The notes below the pieces were generated by a model. It ran no database searches. It worked only from the letters and a program-made list of their open reading frames with translations, and had not been told where the DNA came from. From Actinomycetospora succinea (GTDB lineage Bacteria; Actinomycetota; Actinomycetes; Mycobacteriales; Pseudonocardiaceae): DNA of 64,000 nucleotides. Position 1 is the first letter of the stretch. The number at the start of each line of letters is the position of its first letter. Location: the NCBI RefSeq assembly GCF_004363095.1, contig NZ_SNYO01000007.1, positions 186,001-250,000 on the forward strand. The letters run 5' to 3'. The position numbers and the translations under genes are program-made. Below, piece by piece: positions 1-8,239 of the stretch.

Positions 1-305
1 CTGCCGACCCGGAGCCGGGCGAACGACCAGGGGTCGTCGGGGTCGGGCAGCAGCCGCACGTGCGTGCGCCGCTCCTGGGCCCGCACGGCCAGGCGCATCC
101 CGGCCAGCGCGGCCCCGCACGCGAGGCGCAGCGCGCGGTGGTCGGGGTCGGCGACGGGCAGCGCGCGGGCCGGGTCGCCGCGCACCTCGAACCCGTCGGG
201 CCCGTCGGCGCGCAGCACCCAGGGCTGGGTGTTGTGCCCCGACGGCGCCCGCGACCCGGCCGCGAGCACGTCGTGCACGGCCTGCGGGGTCAGCGCGGTG
301 ATCAT
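1..305 (-). CDS. Nitroreductase-like (Acg-type) protein, 5' part only
   Basis: Only the first about 101 codons are in the window; the gene runs off the left edge. The N-terminus carries the APSGHNTQPW motif typical of FMN-binding nitroreductase-like proteins of the Acg/Rv3131 type, followed by an alternating region with PVADPDHRALRLACG, also common in that family. The ATG overlaps the stop of cydDC (ATGA), so it is probably translated from the same mRNA as the cytochrome bd genes. In mycobacteria Acg-type proteins belong to hypoxia or redox-stress regulons, which fits co-expression with a high-affinity oxidase. Substrate and flavin binding are not shown by the fragment. Confidence 0.75.
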   Translation of the reverse strand, partial: MITALTPQAVHDVLAAGSRAPSGHNTQPWVLRADGPDGFEVRGDPARALPVADPDHRALRLACGAALAGMRLAVRAQERRTHVRLLPDPDDPWSFARLRVG

Positions 306-3300
306 GTGACCGCCCGCTCGCGAGCCCCGAGCCGCAGCACCGGGAGCCCCGGGAACTCGTCGGGGCGGTGGCTGACCACGAGCACCGTGCGGCCGGCGCC
401 CGCGGCGAGGAGGTCGGCGCACAGCGCGTCGGCGGTGTCCGGGTCCAGGTGCGCGGCCGGCTCGTCGAGCACGAGCACCGGCCGGTCGGCGAGCAGCACC
501 CGGGCGACCCCGAGCCGCTGGCGCTCCCCGCCGGACACGGCGCCGCCATGCTCACCGAGCGGGGTGTCGAGCCCCTCGGGCAGCTCGGCGAACCAGACGC
601 CGAGGCGCGCCTTCCCCAGCACGGCGACCAGGTCGTCGTCGCTCGCGTCGGGCCGCGCGAGCAGCAGGTTCTCGCGCAGCGTGGAGTCGAACAGGTGGCT
701 CGCCGGCCCGCACCACGCCTGCCGGGAGCGCACGTCGTCGCCGTCGCAGCGCGCGACGTCCACCCCGTCGACGCTCGCCCGCCCCGCCCGCGCGGGCAGG
801 GTCCGGGCGAGTGCCGCCAGCAGCGTGCTCTTGCCGGCCCCGGACGGCCCGGCGACGACGAGCGCCCCGCCCGGCGCGAGGTCGAGGTCGACGCCGTGCA
901 AGACGTCGCTGGTCGCACCCGGCCAGCGGACGGCGAGGTCGTCGGCGCCGAGGTGATCGCCGGCCCCCAGCGCCGCGGGCACGGACGGCTCCACCACCGG
1001 GGCCGGCGCCGTCTCCAGCTCGACCAGGCGGCGCATCGCGGGCCCGGCGGTGGCCAGGCGGGTCGCGGCCTCGGGCAGGCCGGCGACGACGTCCGAGCAC
1101 GCCAGCGGCACGAGCGCGAGGACCGCGAGCGCGGTGCCGGCGAGCCGGCCGTCCGCCAGGGCGACCAGCCCCAGCGCCGTCGTGGCCACGGCCGTGGCGC
1201 CCAGCGCGAGCACCCCGAGCCCGGAGCCCAGGCCGGCCGAGAACGCGGCGCGCCGGGACACCGCGGTCAGCCGGTCGTCGACGGCGGCGAGCGCGCGGCG
1301 CCGGTCCTCGCCCGCCCCGAAGGCGAGGATCTCGCCGGCGGCCTCGAGGGTCTCGGTCGTCGTCGCGAGGACCTCGCCGCGGAGTCCGGCGGTGCGCGCC
1401 GCGGCCCGGCGGACGGCCCACAGCGCGAGCGCCGGTGCGACGACGCCGGCGACGAGCAGCCCCACGGCCAGCGCGATCCCGGCGGCGGGCAGCACGAGCG
1501 CGAGCGCCACGACGGCGGCGACGCCCACCAGCGCCGCGCGGGTCGCGGGCAGCGCGACGCGCACCACGACGTCCTCGGCCGCGTCGACGTCGCCGACGAG
1601 CCGCGCGAGCAGGTCGCCGCGCCGGCGCCGGGCCGTGGCGGCCGGGCCGAGGCGGACCAGCGCGGTCCACAGCCGCACGCGCAGGTCGACGCCGAGGCGC
1701 AGCGCCGCGTCGTGGGCGACGAGCTGCTCGGCGTAGCGCAGGACGCCGCGGGCCAGCCCGAACGCGCGCACCGCGACGATCGCGACCATCAGCGTCAGCA
1801 CCGGCGGGTGCAGCGCGGCGGTGGAGATCAGCCAGGCCGACGTCCCGGTCAGCGCGACCCCGGACGCGATCGCCGCCGCCCCGAGCAGCACCGCGAGGGC
1901 CCAGCGGCCGGCGCGCGGGCGCAGCAGGCGGGCGAGCCAGCGGGCGGTGCCGACCGACGGCGCGGGCGTGGCGAGGTCGGCGACCGTGGGCGTCGGGACG
2001 GGCGAGCGACGGACGTCGCCCGTCCGGGCACCGGGCTCGACCGCCGGCGCGCTCGACGCCCGGTACGGCACCGTCACCACGCGGTCGCAGAGCTCCAGCA
2101 CCGCCGCGCGGTGGCTCACGACCACGGCGCTGCGCCCGGCCAGCACACCGGGCAGGGCGTCGAGGACCGCGCGCTCGGTGTCGGCGTCGACGCCCTCGGT
2201 CGGCTCGTCGAGCAGCAGGAGCGGGCGGTCGGCGAGCAGCGCGCGGGCGAGGGCCACGCGGCGGCGCTGCCCGGTGGACAGGCCCGCGCCGCCGTCGCCG
2301 ACCGGCGTGTCGAGCGGGACGTCGAGGGCTGCGGCACTCGCCGCGGCCGCCACGGCCTCGTCGGCGGCGGAAGGCGCCCCCAGCCGCAGATTGGACGCCA
2401 CCGTCCCCGCGAGCAGCACGGGACGCTGCGGCACCCAGGCCACGCGCTCGCGCCACGACGCCGGGTCGATCGCGGCGAGGTCGACGCCGCCGACCTCGAC
2501 GGAACCCTCCTCCGGCCGGCGGGCACCGCGCAGCAGGTCGAGCAGGGTGGTCTTGCCGGCCCCGCTCGGCCCGGCGATCCCCACCACCTCGCCCGGCGCG
2601 ACCGTCAGCGAGAACCCGGCGAGGACGGGATCGCCGCCGCGCCCGGCGACCCCGACCTCCCGGACGCGCAGCGGGACGCGGCGCGGGTCGGGGGCGGGCC
2701 GGCGCTCGCCGGCCGCGAGGGGTGCGAGCTCGAGGACCGCGAACGCCTCCTGCGCGGCCGTCAGCCCGTCGAGGCTGTCGTGGAAGCGGGCGCCGACCGC
2801 GCGCAGTGGCAGGTACACCTCGGGCGCCAGGATGATCACGAGCAGTGCGGTGTGCAGGTCGAGGTCCCCGTGCACCAGCCGCAGGCCGACGGCGACCGCG
2901 ACCAGCGCGACCGACAGCGTCGCCAGCAGCTCGAGCGCGAGCGCCGACAGGAACGCCACCCGCAGCGTCGCCATGGTCGCCGTGCGGTGGCGCTCGGCGA
3001 TCTCGCGCATCCGCCCGGTCTGGCGCCGCGCGCGGCCGAAGGCGACGAGGACGTCGAGGCCGGCGACGAGGTCGAGGAAGTGGTGCCCGAGCACGGCGAG
3101 CGTGCGCCACCGGCGCGCGACGGCGTGCTGTGTGTACGTCCCGATGAGGATCATGAAGATCGGGATCAGCGGGACCGTGGCGGTGATGATCACCGCGGAC
3201 AACCAGTCGGCGCCGAGGATGCGCGCCCCGACCGCCAGCGGGACGACCGCGGCGACGAGCAGGGTCGGCAGGTACCGGCGCACGTAGCCGTCGAGGCCGT

Positions 3301-3676
3301 CGACGCCCTGGGTCGCGAGCGTCGCCAGCCGGCTCGGGGCGGGCAGGCGCGGGTCGTCGGGCCCGAGCTCGAGGGCCTTCGCGACGAGCCGCCCGCGCAG
3401 GCCGGCGACGACCGACGCCGCGGCCCGCGCGCCCGCGACCTCCCCGGCGCCGGCGAGCAGCGCCCGCCCGGCGACCACGGCGAGCAGCGCCGCGAGCACC
3501 CCGCCGAGCGCGGCCAGGGTCTCGCCGCCCAGGAACCCGCGCGTCACCGCCGTCGCGACGAGGTCGGCCTGCACGACGACCAGGCCCGCCGTGGCGATCC
3601 CGACGCCGGCGCAGAGCACCACGTGCCGGCGCACCGGCGCGACGTGGCGCAGCAGGCGCGGGTCGAGGGGCTTCAC
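302..3676 (-). CDS. cydDC: CydDC fused ABC exporter for cytochrome bd assembly
   Basis: A single 1124-residue protein joins both halves of the heterodimeric ABC transporter that exports glutathione/cysteine-type thiols (or handles heme) and is needed to assemble cytochrome bd. The CydD half has membrane segments, then Walker A GPSGAGKTT near residue 370, signature LSTGQ near 465 and LLLLDEPTEGVD near 490. The CydC half repeats the plan, with GPSGAGKST near 944, VSGGERQR near 1045 and VLVLDEPAAHLD near 1068. Both nucleotide sites look intact. The GTG start at 3676 overlaps the cydB stop by four bases (GTGA); the open frame extends further upstream, but that part lies inside cydB. Fused CydDC is known in several actinobacteria. 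Confidence 0.95.
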   Translation of the reverse strand: MKPLDPRLLRHVAPVRRHVVLCAGVGIATAGLVVVQADLVATAVTRGFLGGETLAALGGVLAALLAVVAGRALLAGAGEVAGARAAASVVAGLRGRLVAKALELGPDDPRLPAPSRLATLATQGVDGLDGYVRRYLPTLLVAAVVPLAVGARILGADWLSAVIITATVPLIPIFMILIGTYTQHAVARRWRTLAVLGHHFLDLVAGLDVLVAFGRARRQTGRMREIAERHRTATMATLRVAFLSALALELLATLSVALVAVAVGLRLVHGDLDLHTALLVIILAPEVYLPLRAVGARFHDSLDGLTAAQEAFAVLELAPLAAGERRPAPDPRRVPLRVREVGVAGRGGDPVLAGFSLTVAPGEVVGIAGPSGAGKTTLLDLLRGARRPEEGSVEVGGVDLAAIDPASWRERVAWVPQRPVLLAGTVASNLRLGAPSAADEAVAAAASAAALDVPLDTPVGDGGAGLSTGQRRRVALARALLADRPLLLLDEPTEGVDADTERAVLDALPGVLAGRSAVVVSHRAAVLELCDRVVTVPYRASSAPAVEPGARTGDVRRSPVPTPTVADLATPAPSVGTARWLARLLRPRAGRWALAVLLGAAAIASGVALTGTSAWLISTAALHPPVLTLMVAIVAVRAFGLARGVLRYAEQLVAHDAALRLGVDLRVRLWTALVRLGPAATARRRRGDLLARLVGDVDAAEDVVVRVALPATRAALVGVAAVVALALVLPAAGIALAVGLLVAGVVAPALALWAVRRAAARTAGLRGEVLATTTETLEAAGEILAFGAGEDRRRALAAVDDRLTAVSRRAAFSAGLGSGLGVLALGATAVATTALGLVALADGRLAGTALAVLALVPLACSDVVAGLPEAATRLATAGPAMRRLVELETAPAPVVEPSVPAALGAGDHLGADDLAVRWPGATSDVLHGVDLDLAPGGALVVAGPSGAGKSTLLAALARTLPARAGRASVDGVDVARCDGDDVRSRQAWCGPASHLFDSTLRENLLLARPDASDDDLVAVLGKARLGVWFAELPEGLDTPLGEHGGAVSGGERQRLGVARVLLADRPVLVLDEPAAHLDPDTADALCADLLAAGAGRTVLVVSHRPDEFPGLPVLRLGARERAVT

Positions 3677-4698
3677 GCGTGCTCCTCGGCCGGGACGGGC
3701 GCCGCGGGGATGTGGGTGCGGGAGATCCGCCGGCGGAACACCCAGTAGGTCCAGGCCTGGTAGCAGAGGACGATCGGGGTCATGATCGCGGCGACCCAGG
3801 TCATGATCGTCAGCGTGTAGGGCGTGGACGCCGCGTTGGTCGTCGTCAGGCTGAACGCGGGGTCGATCGTCGAGGGCATGACGTCCGGGTAGAGCGCGGT
3901 GAACAGGAACGCGGTCGCCGCGACGATCGTCCCGGCGGTCAGCGTGAAGCCCCAGCCCTCGCGCCCGGCGCGGGTGGCGAGGATGCCGCCCACCAGCGCG
4001 GCCGCCGCGACCAGCGCGAGCACCGCCGTGACGAGGTCGGCGCCGTGGTCGAGCCAGGTCCAGAGCAGGAACGCCGCCGCGACCGGCACCGCGCCGGCCC
4101 CGATCCGCACGGCCAGCCCGCGCGCCCGCGCCCGGATGTCGCCGTCGGTCTTCAGCGACAGGAAGACCGCGCCGTGCAGGACGAACAGCAGCAGGGTGGT
4201 CACGCCGCCGAGCAGCGCGTACGGGGTCAGCAGCGTGACGAGGCCGCCGACGAACTCGTGGTCGGCGTCGAGCGGGACCCCGCCGACGATGTTGCCGAAC
4301 GCCACGCCCCACAGCAGCGCCGGCACGACCGAGCAGACGACGATCACCCAGTCCCACCGGGCGCGCCACTGCGCGGTGTCGACCTTGCCGCGGTACTCGA
4401 ACGCGACGCCGCGGCCGATCAGCGCGACGAGGATGAGCAGCAGCGCCAGGTAGAACCCGGAGAACAGCGTCGCGTACCACTCGGGGAACGCCGCGAACGT
4501 GGCGCCGCCGGCGACGATCAGCCAGACCTCGTTGCCGTCCCAGACCGGGCCGATCGTGTTGATCATGACACGGCGGTCGGTGTCGTCGCGGCCGAGGATG
4601 CGCAGCAGCGCGCCCACGCCGAAGTCGAACCCCTCGAGGACGAAGTAGCCCGTCCACAGGATCGCGATGAGCAGGAACCAGACGTCGGTGAGTGCCAT
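3673..4698 (-). CDS. cydB: Cytochrome bd ubiquinol/menaquinol oxidase subunit II
   Basis: The 341-residue integral membrane protein starts MALTDVWFLLIAILWTGYF and has the conserved LEGFDFGVG segment near residue 25, WDGNEVW near 60 and PDVMPST late in the chain. It pairs with CydA in the inner membrane to reduce oxygen with electrons from quinol and without pumping protons. I chose the ATG at 4698 because GAGAGGAG lies eight bases upstream; a longer frame would overlap cydA. The gap to cydA is 13 bases and the stop overlaps cydDC, so the genes form one transcript. Confidence 0.96.
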   Translation of the reverse strand: MALTDVWFLLIAILWTGYFVLEGFDFGVGALLRILGRDDTDRRVMINTIGPVWDGNEVWLIVAGGATFAAFPEWYATLFSGFYLALLLILVALIGRGVAFEYRGKVDTAQWRARWDWVIVVCSVVPALLWGVAFGNIVGGVPLDADHEFVGGLVTLLTPYALLGGVTTLLLFVLHGAVFLSLKTDGDIRARARGLAVRIGAGAVPVAAAFLLWTWLDHGADLVTAVLALVAAAALVGGILATRAGREGWGFTLTAGTIVAATAFLFTALYPDVMPSTIDPAFSLTTTNAASTPYTLTIMTWVAAIMTPIVLCYQAWTYWVFRRRISRTHIPAAPVPAEEHA

Positions 4699-4711
4699 GG
4701 CGGTGCTCCTC

Positions 4712-6115
4712 TCAGTACGCGACGGCGAAGGGCCGGTCGGCGTCCTCGTCACGAGGACCCACGGCTTCCGGAGGTGGCGCCGGCGCCGGGCCGGCCTTGA
4801 CCGTGCGCACCAGCAGCCAGCCCTCGATCACCGCGAGGCCGCCGTAGAGCAGCGTGAAGACGATCAACGAGGTGAGCACGGTGCCGAGACCGACGGACGG
4901 CGAGACCCCGTTCTCGGTCTTCAGCTGCCCGTAGACGACCCAGGGCTGGCGGCCCATCTCCGTGAAGATCCAGCCGAAGGAGTTCCCGAGCAGCGGGAAC
5001 GCCATCGAGAGCAGGGCGATCCGCGCGAGCCACTTGTTCGGCACCCGCTCGCCCCGCGTGAACCACAACGAGGCCACGGCGACCAGGAACGCGAGGATCC
5101 CGAACCCGATCATGAACCGGAACGCCCAGTACGTCACCGGGATGTAGGGCCGGTAGTTCCCCGGCCCGAACTGCGCGCTCTCCTGCGCCTGCAGCTCGTT
5201 GACGCCCTGGACCGTGCCGTCGAACGAGCCGGTGGCGAGGAAGCTCAGCAGGCCGGGCACGTCCAGGCTGTAGATCGGCTCCTGGCCGTTCAGCGTGCCG
5301 ATCGTGAACAGCGAGAAGGGCGCCGGCGAGCTCGTCGTGTAGAGCGCCTCCGCGGCGGCGATCTTCATCGGCTGCTGCTGGGTCATGACCTTGGCCTGCG
5401 TGTCCCCGCTGATCATCACGGCGACCGTCGCCACGATCACGGCCCAGGCGCCGAGCTTCAGCGTCGGCCGGAAGATCGACGTCTCGGAGCGGCGGGCGAG
5501 GAACCAGACGCTGATGCCCAGCACCGCGGCGCCCCCGGTGAGCAGGCAGGCCGAGATCGTGTGGGCGAAGGTGACGATGGCCGTGTTCTGCGTGAGCACC
5601 GCGGTGAAGTCGTTCAGCTCGGCGCGCCCGGTCTCGGGGTTGAACCGGAAGCCGGTCGGGTGCTGCATCCACGAGTTCGCGGCGAGGATGAAGTACGCGG
5701 AGAGCACGGTGCCGATCGCGGCGAGCCAGATGCAGGTCAGGTGCACGCGGCGCGACAGCCGGTCCCACCCGAAGATCCAGAGGCCGAGGAACGTCGACTC
5801 GAGGAAGAACGCGACGAGGCCCTCGATCGCCAGCGGCGCGCCGAAGACGTCACCGACGAAGCGGCTGTAGTCGCTCCAGTTCATGCCGAACTGGAACTCC
5901 TGGACGAGCCCGGTGACGACGCCCATCGCGAAGTTGATCAGGAAGAGCTTCCCGAAGAACTTCGTCGCCCGCAGCCAGTGCTCGGAGCCGGTGCGGTGCC
6001 ACACGGTCTGCATGATCGCCACGAGCAGCGACAGGCCGATCGTCAGCGGCACGAAGAAGAAGTGGTAGACCGTCGTGATCCCGAACTGCCATCGCGCCGC
6101 ATCCAGTGCCGACAC
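4712..6115 (-). CDS. cydA: Cytochrome bd oxidase subunit I
   Basis: This 467-residue membrane protein carries the heme ligand region at the N-terminus (GITTVYHFFFVPLTIG, His18) and the GRQPWVVYGQLKT signature near residue 388 after a short Q-loop, as in Gram-positive enzymes. It holds hemes b558, b595 and d and the quinol site of the low-oxygen terminal oxidase. The start is GTG at 6115, preceded by GAGGCGA; no better start is visible. It heads the operon cydA-cydB-cydDC-nitroreductase-like. The 108-base leader contains overlapping GGGACC/GGTCCC palindromes that could be a terminator for the upstream lacI-type gene or a regulatory structure. Confidence 0.96.
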   Translation of the reverse strand: MSALDAARWQFGITTVYHFFFVPLTIGLSLLVAIMQTVWHRTGSEHWLRATKFFGKLFLINFAMGVVTGLVQEFQFGMNWSDYSRFVGDVFGAPLAIEGLVAFFLESTFLGLWIFGWDRLSRRVHLTCIWLAAIGTVLSAYFILAANSWMQHPTGFRFNPETGRAELNDFTAVLTQNTAIVTFAHTISACLLTGGAAVLGISVWFLARRSETSIFRPTLKLGAWAVIVATVAVMISGDTQAKVMTQQQPMKIAAAEALYTTSSPAPFSLFTIGTLNGQEPIYSLDVPGLLSFLATGSFDGTVQGVNELQAQESAQFGPGNYRPYIPVTYWAFRFMIGFGILAFLVAVASLWFTRGERVPNKWLARIALLSMAFPLLGNSFGWIFTEMGRQPWVVYGQLKTENGVSPSVGLGTVLTSLIVFTLLYGGLAVIEGWLLVRTVKAGPAPAPPPEAVGPRDEDADRPFAVAY

Positions 6116-6192
6116 CGTCGCCTCGCTCGCCTCGTGGTGGTGATGACGGCGTCCAGACTCGGCGCGCGCAGGGATCGGGGGCAGGTCCCCGA

Positions 6193-6220
6193 GGTCCCCG
6201 CTGGGCGGGACCCTGGTCCC
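6193..6220. terminator. Overlapping hairpins between lacI-type gene and cydA
   Basis: The segment can fold as GGTCCC(C)GC with GCGGGACC around a three-base loop (6193-6212), or as GGGACC with GGTCCC (6207-6220). The two stems exclude each other. It lies directly behind the stop of the LacI-type gene (minus strand) and upstream of cydA, so it could end the first transcript. No run of U follows. A regulatory role for cydA is possible but not shown. Confidence 0.4.
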
Positions 6221-6223
6221 TGC

Positions 6224-7255
6224 CTAGCGGTCGGCGGTACTCGCGCGCACGTGCAGCGTCGGCGCCAGGAGCTCGGCGGCGACGGGCCGGCCCTCGATCC
6301 GGTCGATGAGCAGCTCCGCGGCCCGCGCGCCCATCCGGCGCATCGGTGACGAGACCGAGGTGAGGGCGACGGGCAGCTCGGCCGCGACCGGGATGTCGTT
6401 GTAGCCGACGACGGCGACGTCCGCGCCGACCCGCAGCCCCGCCGCGGTGACCGCGCCCATCGCCCCGATGGCGGCGAAGTCGTTGACGACGAACACGGCG
6501 CTCGGCGGGTCCCCGGCGAGCAGGGATGCCGTGGCCCGGTGCCCGCCGCCGACGTCGAAGGCGGAGGGCACGATCCGGTGCGCGGGGAGCGGGTGCCCGG
6601 CGGCCGCGTAGGTCGCGGCGAACCCGGCGGTGCGCTCGTGGCCGGTGCTGGCGTAGGGCTCGCCCGCGACCACGGCGACGTCGGTGTGCCCGAGCGCGAG
6701 GAGGTGCTCGGCGGCGAGGACGCCGCCGGCGTGGTCGTCGCAGGTCACCGAGGGGTGCTCGCCGGAGCGGCGGTTGGTCAGCACGAACGGGACGTCGCGC
6801 GCGGCGAGGGTGTCGAGGAGGTCGTCGCCGTCGCGCCGGGCGTCCCCGATGACGACGCCGTCGACCCGGCGCGCGAGCAGCATCTCCAGCGCGGCCCGGC
6901 GCTCGTCGGGGCGGTCGCGGCCGTTCACCACGAACGCCTGGTAGGTCAGCTCGCGGGCGCGCTCGTCGATGCCCTCGTAGATCGTGGCGAGGACGACGTC
7001 GGTGAGCCGGGGGACGAGGACGCCGACCAGCTGGCTGCGGCGCGTGCGCAGGCCGGCGGCGTACGGGTTGCGTTCGAACCCGATCTCGTCGGCGATCTCG
7101 TGGATGCGCGCCACCGTCGTCCGCGACCCGGCCCGCGCGCCGGCGGCCTCGGACTTCGAGAGGGCTCGCGACGCGGTCGACACGTGGACCCCCGCGAGCG
7201 CGGCGATCGTCCGCAGCGTCGGCCGTCCCGACCCGTCCAGGTGCGGCAGCGTCAC
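6224..7255 (-). CDS. LacI/GalR-family transcriptional repressor
   Basis: The 343-residue regulator has an N-terminal helix-turn-helix (TLRTIAALAGVHVSTASRAL, about residues 12-31), a hinge with NPYAAGLRTRRSQLVGVLVP, then a periplasmic-binding-protein-like ligand domain (VDGVVIGDARRDGDDL, VNDFAAIGAMGA, VGYNDIP). I chose GTG at 7255 because GAGGAGGG sits seven bases upstream; longer frames would run across the operator. It is divergent from the nitrilase gene, with a doubled CAAACGTTTG site between the two start points. Autorepression and control of the nitrilase/membrane-protein pair are therefore likely. The recognition helix is followed by a slightly longer turn (SKSEAAGARAGSRT) than usual. 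Confidence 0.9.
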   Translation of the reverse strand: MTLPHLDGSGRPTLRTIAALAGVHVSTASRALSKSEAAGARAGSRTTVARIHEIADEIGFERNPYAAGLRTRRSQLVGVLVPRLTDVVLATIYEGIDERARELTYQAFVVNGRDRPDERRAALEMLLARRVDGVVIGDARRDGDDLLDTLAARDVPFVLTNRRSGEHPSVTCDDHAGGVLAAEHLLALGHTDVAVVAGEPYASTGHERTAGFAATYAAAGHPLPAHRIVPSAFDVGGGHRATASLLAGDPPSAVFVVNDFAAIGAMGAVTAAGLRVGADVAVVGYNDIPVAAELPVALTSVSSPMRRMGARAAELLIDRIEGRPVAAELLAPTLHVRASTADR

Positions 7256-7275
7256 CGCGGCGCCCTCCTCGTCCC

Positions 7276-7305
7276 TTGCCTGCTGTCGGTGAGCCACGCT
7301 ACGTT
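7276..7305 (+). promoter_or_regulatory. Candidate promoter of the nitrilase operon
   Basis: TTGCCT (7276-7281) and TACGTT (7300-7305) are separated by 18 bases. The expected start point, near 7312, falls inside the first operator palindrome, which would give classical repression. Confidence 0.45.
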
Positions 7306-7324
7306 GCGCAAACGTTTGGGCCAA
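7296..7324 (-). promoter_or_regulatory. Candidate promoter of the LacI-type gene
   Basis: On the minus strand TTGGCC (7324-7319) and TAGCGT (7301-7296) are 17 bases apart. The -35 box lies between the two operator palindromes, so bound repressor would block it. Confidence 0.45.
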
Positions 7325-7331
7325 ACGTTTG
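7309..7331. promoter_or_regulatory. Tandem LacI-type operator, two CAAACGTTTG palindromes
   Basis: Two perfect 10-bp palindromes, CAAACGTTTG at 7309-7318 and 7322-7331, lie 13 bp apart centre to centre. The central CG and symmetric arms are those of LacI/GalR-family operators. The second copy overlaps the GGAG ribosome-binding site of the nitrilase gene. The adjacent LacI-type gene is the natural candidate to bind here. Confidence 0.85.
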
Positions 7332-7340
7332 GAGTCACCC

Positions 7341-8239
7341 ATGACGACACCGACCCCGCCTCCCGTGAGCCCGGTGCGCGCCGCCGCCGTGCAGACCGAC
7401 CCGCGGGTGGGCCTCGAGAACAAGGACGCGAACCTCGCCGAGACCCTCGCGCGCATCGCGGAGGCCGCGGCCGAGGGTGCCCGGTTGATCGTCCTGCCCG
7501 AGCTCGCGAGCACCGGGTACGCCTTCGAGACCCGCGACGAGGCCTACGCCCACGCCGAGCCCGTGCCGGACGGCCCGACGTGCCGGGCGTGGATCGACGC
7601 CGCGCGCGACCACGACGTCTACCTCGTCGCGGGCCTCGCCGAGGCCGACGGTCCCGTGGCGCTCCACGACACCGCGGTCCTCATCGGTCCCGACGGGTTC
7701 ATCGGCCGCTACCGCAAGACCACCTCTGGAACCGCGAGAAGCTGATCTTCACGCCGGGCTCGGACTTCCCGGTGTTCGACACCCGCATCGGGCGCATCGG
7801 GCTGCTCGTCTGCTGGGACATCTGGTTCCCCGAGGTGGCGCGCATCCTGACCACCCAGGGCGCCGACGTGATCTGCAGTGTCAACAACTGGGTCTGGACC
7901 CCGCCGCCGCTCTTCGACGACGCCGGCAACTGCATGGCGAGCTACCTGACGATGGGGGCGTCCCACGTCAACAACGTCCCGATCGTCGCCGCCGACCGGG
8001 TCGGCGAGGAGCGCGGCGGGAAGTTCCTCGGCTGCTCGCTGATCACCGGCGTGAACGGCTGGCCGATCGGGGGCATCGCCGACGCCGAGAAGCCGACGAT
8101 CCTCTACGCGGACCTCGACCTCGCCGAGTCCCGCTCGGCGCCGGTGTGGAACTCGCTGAACGACCTGCCCCGCGACCGCCGCGTCGACCTCTACGACCCG
8201 CTGCTCGGCTACACCGGCGGCACCCCGCTCCCGCGATGA
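7341..8239 (+). pseudogene. Nitrilase-superfamily hydrolase, frameshifted
   Basis: Two frames together encode one carbon-nitrogen hydrolase. The first (ATG 7341, GGAG upstream) gives VLPELAS with catalytic Glu54 and GRYRKT with Lys126. The match then continues one base out of frame as HLWNREKLIFTPG, with the cysteine motif LLVCWDIWFPE and a normal C-terminus to 8239. Reading AAG ACC CAC CTC TGG requires one extra C near 7721, so a single base is missing here. All three catalytic residues survive. It is therefore either a recent one-base deletion or a sequencing error. The stop overlaps the next gene's ATG (ATGA). The first frame alone would end at 7745. Confidence 0.85.

Noticed and set aside
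368-3748. Very long open frames on the strand opposite cydDC and most other genes
   Set aside because: They are Arg/Gly/Ala-rich artefacts of high GC third positions. The opposing frames carry full family motifs.
7309-7331. Possible start of a CRISPR or other repeat array
   Set aside because: There are only two 10-bp copies with a three-base gap, at a divergent promoter. This is an operator, not an array. No CRISPR array was seen anywhere in the window.
7715-7745. Programmed ribosomal frameshift in the nitrilase gene
   Set aside because: The site lacks a slippery heptamer and a downstream stimulatory hairpin that I can recognise, and the family does not use frameshifting. A deletion or sequencing error is simpler.
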